This document shows, one piece after another, positions 27,893-32,813 of a stretch of 32,813 nucleotides of DNA; positions within the stretch are counted from its first letter, which is position 1, and the number at the start of each line of letters is the position of its first letter. Origin of the DNA: JBDTSW01 sp039930945 (lineage in GTDB: Bacteria > Actinomycetota > Thermoleophilia > Solirubrobacterales > 70-9); contig JBDTSW010000012.1 in the NCBI GenBank assembly GCA_039930945.1, positions 1-32,813 of the forward strand, read 5' to 3'. The notes below the pieces were generated by a model, which was given only the letters and a program-made list of their open reading frames with translations, was not told where the DNA came from and made no database searches. The translations under genes were made by a program, and so were the position numbers.

Positions 27893-28906
27893 ATGTCAGT
27901 GATCTCCCACGACGTGCGCGATTCGTCGAAGCCGGATCGCAACCTCGCGCTGGAGCTGGTCCGCGTCACCGAGGCGGCTGCCCTGGCCGCCGCCCGCTGG
28001 GTCGGCCGGGGAGAGAAGGAGTCGGCCGACGGCGCCGCCGTCGACGCCATGCGCCTGCTGTTGGACACCGTGCCCATGGACGGGGTGGTCGTGATCGGGG
28101 AGGGCGAGAAGGACGAGGCGCCGATGCTGTTCAACGGCGAGCGGATCGGCGATCGCAGCCCACCCGAGGTGGACATCGCGGTGGACCCCCTGGAGGGCAC
28201 CCGCCTGACGGCCCTGGGGATGCCCTCCGCGCTCGCCGTGATCGCGCTCTCGGAGCGCGGCACGATGTTCGACCCCGGGCCGTTCGTGTACATGGAGAAG
28301 CTCGCCGGCGGCCCCGAGATCGCCGACCTGCTCAGCCTCGACGAGCCGCTCCCCGACGTGATCCGCAAGGTCGCCGAGCGCAAGGGAACGGAACCCGGCG
28401 GCGTCACCGTGATCGTCCTCGACCGGCCTCGCCACGCCGAGCAGATCGCCGTCATCCGTGAGGCGGGGGCACGCGTGCGCCTGATCACCGATGGCGACGT
28501 CTCGGCGGCGCTGTTCGCGGTCTCCGCCGAGGGCGGCGTCGACCTCCTCTGGGGGATCGGCGGGACCCCGGAGGGGGTCATCTCTGCGGCCGCGATCAAG
28601 TGCCTCGGGGGCCAGCTGATCGGCCGCCTGTGGCCCCGCGACGACGACGAGCGCCGGGCCGCGATCGACGCCGGCTACGACCTCGACGAGATCCTCGATG
28701 TCGACCGCCTGGTCACCGGCGAGGACGTGTTCTTCGCCGCCACCGGCGTCACCGACGGCGAGCTCCTGCAGGGGGTTCGCTACAGCGCGGGCAAGGCCTC
28801 GACGGAGTCGCTGGTGATGCGCTCGCGGTCGGGCACCGTGCGGACGGTTCGCGCTCGCCACGACCAGGCGAAGCTGCGCGAGGTCACCGGCGGCCGCTAC
28901 GGCTAG
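27893..28906 (+). CDS. glpX: Fructose-1,6-bisphosphatase, class II
   Basis: A 337-aa GlpX-type fructose-1,6-bisphosphatase of gluconeogenesis. It contains LELVRVTEAAALAAARWVGRGEKESAD, VIGEGEKDEAPMLFNGE, and the metal/phosphate motif VDIAVDPLEGT. ITDGDVSAALF, GIGGTPEGVISAAAIKCLGG and GVRYSAGKASTESLVMRS follow. Length and all motifs are normal for class II. The start MSVISHDVRDSSKPDRNLAL matches actinobacterial GlpX and lies 7 nt after a TAGCCT box; upstream codons in frame are intergenic hairpin sequence. With pyruvate kinase elsewhere in the window it marks opposite control points of glycolysis. Confidence 0.95.
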   Translation: MSVISHDVRDSSKPDRNLALELVRVTEAAALAAARWVGRGEKESADGAAVDAMRLLLDTVPMDGVVVIGEGEKDEAPMLFNGERIGDRSPPEVDIAVDPLEGTRLTALGMPSALAVIALSERGTMFDPGPFVYMEKLAGGPEIADLLSLDEPLPDVIRKVAERKGTEPGGVTVIVLDRPRHAEQIAVIREAGARVRLITDGDVSAALFAVSAEGGVDLLWGIGGTPEGVISAAAIKCLGGQLIGRLWPRDDDERRAAIDAGYDLDEILDVDRLVTGEDVFFAATGVTDGELLQGVRYSAGKASTESLVMRSRSGTVRTVRARHDQAKLREVTGGRYG

Positions 28907-28944
28907 ATTGCGGCATCGATCGGCTCAGCGGGCCTAGCCGGCGG

Positions 28945-29862
28945 ATGGGCGACGACGGAAAGCTGCTGGTAGCAGGGGCGACCGGGTACATCGGCCGGCT
29001 GCTGTCGCTCGAGCTCGCGGCCCGGGGAGGCGACGTCCGCTGCCTGGTGCGCAACCGCTCGCGGGCCGATGACCTGGCCGCCGCCGGCTGCGAGATCGTC
29101 CAGGGCGACGTGCTCGATCCGGCCACGCTGCGGCCGGCGCTGGAAGGGGTGAGCGTCGCTTATTACCTCGTGCACTCGATGGGCCGGGGGGGCGACGCGA
29201 AGTTCGCCACCCGCGACCGCCGCGCGGCCGAGAACTTCGCGACCGCCGCCGCGGAGGCCGGGGTGGAGCTGATCGTCTATCTCGGCGGGCTCACCGAGGG
29301 AGGATCCGAGCACCTCGCCAGCCGCCACGAGACTGCGCGCGTTCTGCAGGCCTCGGGCGTTCCGCTGACCTACTTCCGCGCGGCGGCGGTGATCGGGGCG
29401 GGCAGCGAGTCGTTTCGCCTCACGCTGTATCTGACCCGCCGCCTGCCGGTGATGATCACCCCCAGCTGGACGGCCACGGATACCCAGCCGATCGCCATCG
29501 GCGACGTCCTCCGCTACCTGCTGAAGGCCCCAGAGGTGCCGGAGGCCCACGGCCGGGAGATCGAGATCGGCGGGCCCGATGTCACCACCTACGCCGGGAT
29601 GATCGACGCCTGCGCCGAGGCGCTGGATCTCCCCCGCCGTTGGCGGATCCCGGTCCCGGTCCTGAGCCCGTGGCTGTCGTCGCTGTGGGTCGGGCTGGTC
29701 ACCCCGGTGGACGTCGGCGTCGCACGTCCTTTGATCGAGGGCGCCGAGAGCGAGACGGTCGTGAGCGACCCGTCTGGAATGAAGCTCTTCGAGGTGAGCG
29801 CGATGTCCCTCTCGGAGGCGATGCGAGCCGCGGTGGAGGAGGCGAGGGCCGACGGCGCCTAG
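28945..29862 (+). CDS. NmrA/NAD(P)-binding epimerase-like protein
   Basis: A 305-aa atypical short-chain dehydrogenase with an intact N-terminal nucleotide-binding motif (LLVAGATGYIGRLLSLEL) and the NADP-type arginines CLVRNRSRADDL. GDVLDPATLRPALEGVSVAYYLVHSMG and IVYLGGLTEGG follow; the usual YxxxK catalytic pair is not evident (SRHETARVLQASG is in its place). The resemblance is to NmrA-like and YbjT-like NAD(P)-binding proteins that act as redox sensors or modify quinones and other small molecules; no substrate is suggested. The ATG at 28945 is 38 bp after glpX, and TAGATT overlaps the glpX stop region, so it may be co-transcribed or separately expressed. Its TAG shares CTAG with the convergent gene stop. 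Confidence 0.8.
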   Translation: MGDDGKLLVAGATGYIGRLLSLELAARGGDVRCLVRNRSRADDLAAAGCEIVQGDVLDPATLRPALEGVSVAYYLVHSMGRGGDAKFATRDRRAAENFATAAAEAGVELIVYLGGLTEGGSEHLASRHETARVLQASGVPLTYFRAAAVIGAGSESFRLTLYLTRRLPVMITPSWTATDTQPIAIGDVLRYLLKAPEVPEAHGREIEIGGPDVTTYAGMIDACAEALDLPRRWRIPVPVLSPWLSSLWVGLVTPVDVGVARPLIEGAESETVVSDPSGMKLFEVSAMSLSEAMRAAVEEARADGA

Positions 29863-30497
29863 GCCTGGGCCCGGGGCCCGTCCTCCCCGCGCCGCGCGGC
29901 GACCGGGGAGGAGGAGAGGTCGAGCCGCGAGAGCGAACGCAGAAAGCCGTTGGTCACCCGGACGTGAATCCGCATCTGGGTGGCGTTGTACAGGCGTGCG
30001 CCGAGGCGCCCGAGGCGCCCGTCGAAGCGCAGCAGGGGGTAGAAGTTGGCGACCTCGGCGCTGACGCGCACGACCGCTCGATCGTCCGGGGCGTCGGCCA
30101 GGCGGCGTACGGCTATTCGCAGGTAGCCGCGACCGCGACCGGCCTTCGCCACGAGCACTCCCCGCTCGATCGGCCAAGTCACCTGGCCCATGCCGGGCGG
30201 GGTCACGTACTGCGGACGGCGGAAGCGAAGCAGCGTCAGGGACCTGGTGACGAGCACCACCGAGCGGCTGCCCGGCCGGTACTCGACCCGCAGCAGGCCG
30301 AGTGAGATCCTGCGCAGATAGCGCCAGTAGGCGCCGGCGAGCCGCTCCAGGTACTCGGGCCGCCACAGCTCCTGGAGCGTCTGCCGGGGAATCTCCACCT
30401 CCGCCTCCTGAAACGAGCGCACCGACCCGCTCAAGGGGACAAAGTCGCGCTGTCGGGGCAGCAGTCGCACCCTCGCCCGCCCCGCCGGCCCGCTCAC
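29859..30497 (-). CDS. Protein of unknown function downstream of BrkB
   Basis: A 212-aa protein without recognised domains, signal peptide or membrane helices. It is basic and Arg/Leu-rich with a predicted beta-strand core: SVVLVTRSLTLLRFRRPQYVTP, GQVTWPIERGVLVA, GRGYLRIAVRRL, RAVVRVSAEVANFYPLL, QMRIHVRVTNGFLRSLSRLDL. The last segment resembles a lipid- or membrane-associated helix. It is the third gene of a tightly coupled operon (GTG start overlapping the BrkB stop by 4 nt), so a membrane-linked role is plausible but unproven. Its stop shares CTAG with the NmrA-like gene. Confidence 0.65.
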   Translation of the reverse strand: MSGPAGRARVRLLPRQRDFVPLSGSVRSFQEAEVEIPRQTLQELWRPEYLERLAGAYWRYLRRISLGLLRVEYRPGSRSVVLVTRSLTLLRFRRPQYVTPPGMGQVTWPIERGVLVAKAGRGRGYLRIAVRRLADAPDDRAVVRVSAEVANFYPLLRFDGRLGRLGARLYNATQMRIHVRVTNGFLRSLSRLDLSSSPVAARRGEDGPRAQA

Positions 30498-31402
30498 TCG
30501 GCGGCCTCTTCGCCGAGCGCCTCCCGCCCAACGGCCCAGCCGGCGGTGTCGAGCGCGCCCGTGTCGTGGAGCTCGTAGCGCAGCGCGTTGACCACCGCTC
30601 CCGCCATCAGCCCGAGGCTGACGATGTAGAACCAGACCAGGGCGACGAGGATGAAGCCGATCACCCCGCCGACCCGGTTGATGCTCGCCACCTCACTCAG
30701 GTAGAAGGGGAAGACCGCGTTGGCGATGCCGATCGTGACCGTGAAGAACACCGCTCCCGGCCACACTCCCCGCCAGGGGACGTGCCCCTTGGGGACGGAG
30801 TAGTAGATGGTGGAGGTCACCAGGAAGGTGACCAGCAGCGCGCCCACCAAAAGCAGGACGCCGGTCAGCCCCTGGATGCTTCCGAGCCCGAAGGGCAGGT
30901 TGTCGGCGCTGGAGACCACCAGCGCCTCGAGCGCCGGGATGACGACGCTGGCGGCCAGCAACAGGGTCAGCCCGAGCAGCATCACCAGGGCGAAGCGCTT
31001 CTGCGCCATCCAGCCGCGGCACTCGACGTGGTAGATGCGACAGAAGGCCGTGTCCATCGCTCCCCAGAACGAGGTGCCGATCCAAAGCGCGCCGATCGCG
31101 GCGACGACGCCGATCGTCGTTGAGCTGTCGCGGACGCGGTCGAGGGCGTTGGAGAGGGTGTCCTGCTCGACCGCCGGAAAGAGCCGCTGGAGGTCGAGCA
31201 GGACGCCGGCCTCGACGTCGGTGGACTGCAGGATCTTGCCGAAGATGAAGAGGACGAGCAGGGCGAACGGGAACAGCGCCAGGACGAGGTTGTAGGCGAC
31301 CATCCCGGCGAGCCCGGTGATGTTCTCGGAGTAGGCGCGCTCCCAGAAGGCGCGCAGGTAGCGCCACCCGCGCGTCCGGGTCAGCGCCCGGTCGGCCCTC
31401 AA
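30494..31402 (-). CDS. YihY/BrkB-family inner membrane protein
   Basis: A 302-aa membrane protein with six helices, of the YihY/virulence factor BrkB family (once called RNase BN). Family features are the N-terminal ENITGLAGMVAYNLVLALFPFALLV, WIGTSFWGAMDTAFCRIYHVECRGW, YYSVPKGHVPWRGVWPGA and GGVIGFILVALVWFYIVSLGLMAGAVVNAL. A transporter-like role is suspected but the biochemical activity is not known. A TTG at 31402 overlaps the upstream stop (TTGA); this matches the family N-terminus, while the open frame further upstream is Arg/Ala-rich antisense-like sequence. It sits in the middle of a three-gene operon with 4-nt overlaps on both sides. Confidence 0.85.
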   Translation of the reverse strand: MRADRALTRTRGWRYLRAFWERAYSENITGLAGMVAYNLVLALFPFALLVLFIFGKILQSTDVEAGVLLDLQRLFPAVEQDTLSNALDRVRDSSTTIGVVAAIGALWIGTSFWGAMDTAFCRIYHVECRGWMAQKRFALVMLLGLTLLLAASVVIPALEALVVSSADNLPFGLGSIQGLTGVLLLVGALLVTFLVTSTIYYSVPKGHVPWRGVWPGAVFFTVTIGIANAVFPFYLSEVASINRVGGVIGFILVALVWFYIVSLGLMAGAVVNALRYELHDTGALDTAGWAVGREALGEEAAE

Positions 31403-31788
31403 CGCCGGTCTTCCACTGCGTCGCGCATCGCTTCCAGCGCGCGCGTCGCCAGGCGAACACCGATCGTCGCCGCCTCGGCCGCGGCGGCGACGCCCGCCCA
31501 GGCCACGTCCTCGATGCCGCCGCCGGCGCGCTCGGCGGCGCCGCCGCCGCCGGGCCCCGGCCGGTCGCCTCGGGGCGCGCCTGTCCGCGGCTCGGCGGCT
31601 GCCCCGGCCGCGGGCTCGGGCTCTGCGGGGGGCGAGGAGAGATCTCCGGCACGCCTCGGGCTGGGGACTCGGGGCCGGGTCGTCGGCAAGTTGCCGAAGA
31701 CGCCCTCGGGCTTGCCCTGATCGACCTGCGCCGCCTCCGAATCGCGCTCGTCGGAGCGCTGGCCGTCGTTGGTCTCGTCGGTGCTCAT
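31399..31788 (-). CDS. Pro/Ala-rich protein of unknown function
   Basis: A 129-aa acidic-to-low-complexity protein, first gene of the BrkB operon. It starts MSTDETNDGQRSDERDSEAAQ, a hydrophilic acidic head, then a Pro/Ala/Gly-rich, probably disordered middle, and ends with an Ala-rich helix (IEDVAWAGVAAAAEAATIGVRLATRALEAM) that could lie on or in the membrane. I do not recognise a family; the gene is judged real from its operon position, the 4-nt overlap with BrkB and the ordinary N-terminal composition. GAATAT lies 6 nt before the ATG and may be the -10. The gene is divergent from the sigma factor gene. Confidence 0.6.
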   Translation of the reverse strand: MSTDETNDGQRSDERDSEAAQVDQGKPEGVFGNLPTTRPRVPSPRRAGDLSSPPAEPEPAAGAAAEPRTGAPRGDRPGPGGGGAAERAGGGIEDVAWAGVAAAAEAATIGVRLATRALEAMRDAVEDRR

Positions 31789-31885
31789 CTGCAGATATTC
31801 CACCGTACCCGCGCGACGCGTGCGGCACGCCGCGCATGAACAGGTGCAGAAACGGCGCTGTCGAGCCGATTTGGATGCGTCGGTC

Positions 31886-31913
31886 TTGACTTCAGAATGT
31901 ATAGCCCTAACGT
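31886..31913 (+). promoter_or_regulatory. Sigma-70-type promoter of the sigma factor gene
   Basis: TTGACT (31886-31891), 16-nt spacer, TAACGT (31908-31913). It is the only promoter in the window with both a good -35 and -10. Transcription from about 31920 would give a leader of about 40 nt, with AAGGAAG as Shine-Dalgarno before the ATG at 31961. Confidence 0.5.
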
Positions 31914-31960
31914 AGGCCTGCCGACAGATCGCAAACGCAGACAAAGGAAGAGCCAACGGG

Positions 31961-32813
31961 ATGCTTGTAACGGAACTTCAGGAGCTGGAGGAGGTCAAGG
32001 GCCTGCTCACCAGGGGCCAGGCAGTGGGAGTGATCGCCTACGGCGAGGTGGCCAAGGCGCTCGCCGAGGTCGAGGTCGACGAGGGCGATATCGAGGAGCT
32101 GTACGGCTACCTCGAGGGCCAGGGCGTGGAGATGGTCGACGACCCCGATCCGGCGCATGCCGCGGCTCCGGCCCGCGATCCCGCCGACGGCAAGCGAGGC
32201 CGCAAGCGCAAGGCGGCCACGCTTGACCTGAAGCCGGACATGACGACCGACTCGCTGCAGCTGTTCCTCAAGGACATCGGCAAGGTCCGGCTGCTGACGG
32301 CCCAGGAGGAGGTCGACCTGGCCAAGCGGATCGAGCGCGGGGACCTCGACGCGAAGCAGAAGATGGTCGAGTCGAACCTCCGGCTCGTCGTCTCGATCGC
32401 CAAGAACTACCGCAACCAGGGACTGCCCTTCCTCGACCTGATCCAGGAGGGGACCCTGGGGCTGGTTCGCGCGGCCGAGAAGTTCGACTACCGCAAGGGC
32501 TTCAAGTTCTCGACCTACGCGACTTGGTGGATCCGCCAGGCGATCGCCCGCGCCCTCGCCGACAAGGCGCGGACCATCCGCATCCCGGTGCACGTCGTCG
32601 AGAAGCTGAACAAGATCGGGCGGGCCGAGCGCAAGCTGGTCACCGAGCTGGGCCGCGAGCCCACGCCGGAGGAGATCGCCGAGGTCACCGGCATCGACCC
32701 CGAGGAGGTTGACCAGATCAAGCGCTCGGCCCAGGCACCGGTTTCGCTGGAGAAGCCCGTCGGCGACGAGGAGGAGTCCGAGTTCGGCCAGTTCATCGCC
32801 GACGAGAAGGCCG
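31961..32813 (+). CDS. rpoD: RNA polymerase principal sigma factor (partial)
   Basis: The first 284 codons of a group 1 sigma-70 factor, cut by the window end. Region 1.1 is present (LQELEEVKGLLTRGQAVGVIAYGEVAKAL). A basic linker (DGKRGRKRKAATLD) leads to region 1.2 (TDSLQLFLKDIGKVRLLTAQEEVDLAKRIERGD). Region 2 is complete: ESNLRLVVSIAKNYRNQGLPFLDLIQEGTLGLVRAAEKFDYRKGFKFSTYATWWIRQAIARALADKART, the -10-recognising part. Region 3 has started (IRIPVHVVEKLNKI, ELGREPTPEEIAEVTG). It directs housekeeping transcription. The region between 2 and the end is typical; the 4.2 (-35) region lies beyond the window. Confidence 0.95.
   Translation, partial: MLVTELQELEEVKGLLTRGQAVGVIAYGEVAKALAEVEVDEGDIEELYGYLEGQGVEMVDDPDPAHAAAPARDPADGKRGRKRKAATLDLKPDMTTDSLQLFLKDIGKVRLLTAQEEVDLAKRIERGDLDAKQKMVESNLRLVVSIAKNYRNQGLPFLDLIQEGTLGLVRAAEKFDYRKGFKFSTYATWWIRQAIARALADKARTIRIPVHVVEKLNKIGRAERKLVTELGREPTPEEIAEVTGIDPEEVDQIKRSAQAPVSLEKPVGDEEESEFGQFIADEKA

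Noticed and set aside
1..32813. CRISPR array, tRNA or rRNA genes, prophage or insertion sequences
   Set aside because: No regularly spaced repeats, no cloverleaf-like gene, no transposase or phage protein was recognised; the only repeats are the three stem-loop copies and short local repeats.

Overview
The window is a GC-rich, densely packed piece of a bacterial chromosome. It is not visibly a phage, plasmid or island. Gene content points to a high-GC actinobacterial lineage, most likely Thermoleophilia/Solirubrobacterales. The grounds are two F420-type LLM oxidoreductases, EgtB/EgtD, the LigC/Prim-PolC pair, a split PntAA/PntAB/PntB transhydrogenase, a membrane Ser/Thr kinase with a beta-propeller sensor, and an AbiEi-DUF559 protein. 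The lineage is inferred from gene content alone; no rRNA, tRNA, CRISPR array or insertion sequence was seen.

Layout. Positions 1-8.5 kb carry the start of a secreted protein (-), a long-chain acyl-CoA dehydrogenase (-), a CapA-like protein (+), an L-2-hydroxyglutarate oxidase (-), DNA ligase C (+) convergent with Prim-PolC (-), and an enoyl-CoA hydratase/ATP-grasp pair (+). Positions 8.5-13.4 kb carry a CtpE-like P-type ATPase coupled to pyruvate kinase (-), preceded by PPK2 (-). Positions 13.4-19.9 kb carry an LLM oxidoreductase, a PknD-like kinase, the pntAA-pntAB-pntB operon and a 64-aa small gene (all +). Positions 19.9-23.9 kb carry a LapA-like membrane protein (-), a prepilin/Vps62-like fusion (+), a possible 54-aa gene (-), an AbiEi-DUF559 protein (-) and an SDR/FHA-HTH operon (-). 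Positions 24-26.2 kb carry egtB-egtD (+). Positions 26.2-32.8 kb carry a second LLM enzyme (-), a membrane protein, class II FBPase and an NmrA-like protein (+), a three-gene BrkB operon (-), and the 5' part of the principal sigma factor gene (+, cut by the window end).

Together this is mostly core metabolism and maintenance: fatty-acid oxidation, glycolysis and gluconeogenesis control points (Pyk, GlpX), NADPH supply (Pnt), thiol protection (EgtB/D), polyphosphate-nucleotide exchange (PPK2), DNA repair (LigC/Prim-PolC) and signalling (STPK, FHA-HTH, SigA).

Three observations go beyond routine annotation. (1) A dispersed stem-loop repeat has a conserved 20-nt loop and non-conserved but paired stems. 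Two copies sit inside coding sequence (the enoyl-CoA hydratase and the PntAB tail) and a third, degenerate one is intergenic. (2) About a dozen genes have a TANNNT -10 hexamer, often TAGGCT, ending only 6-10 nt before the start codon, which implies widespread leaderless transcription. (3) EgtB has no ATG, GTG or TTG start in frame that would include its first iron-ligand histidine; the best promoter-based start is an ATC codon.
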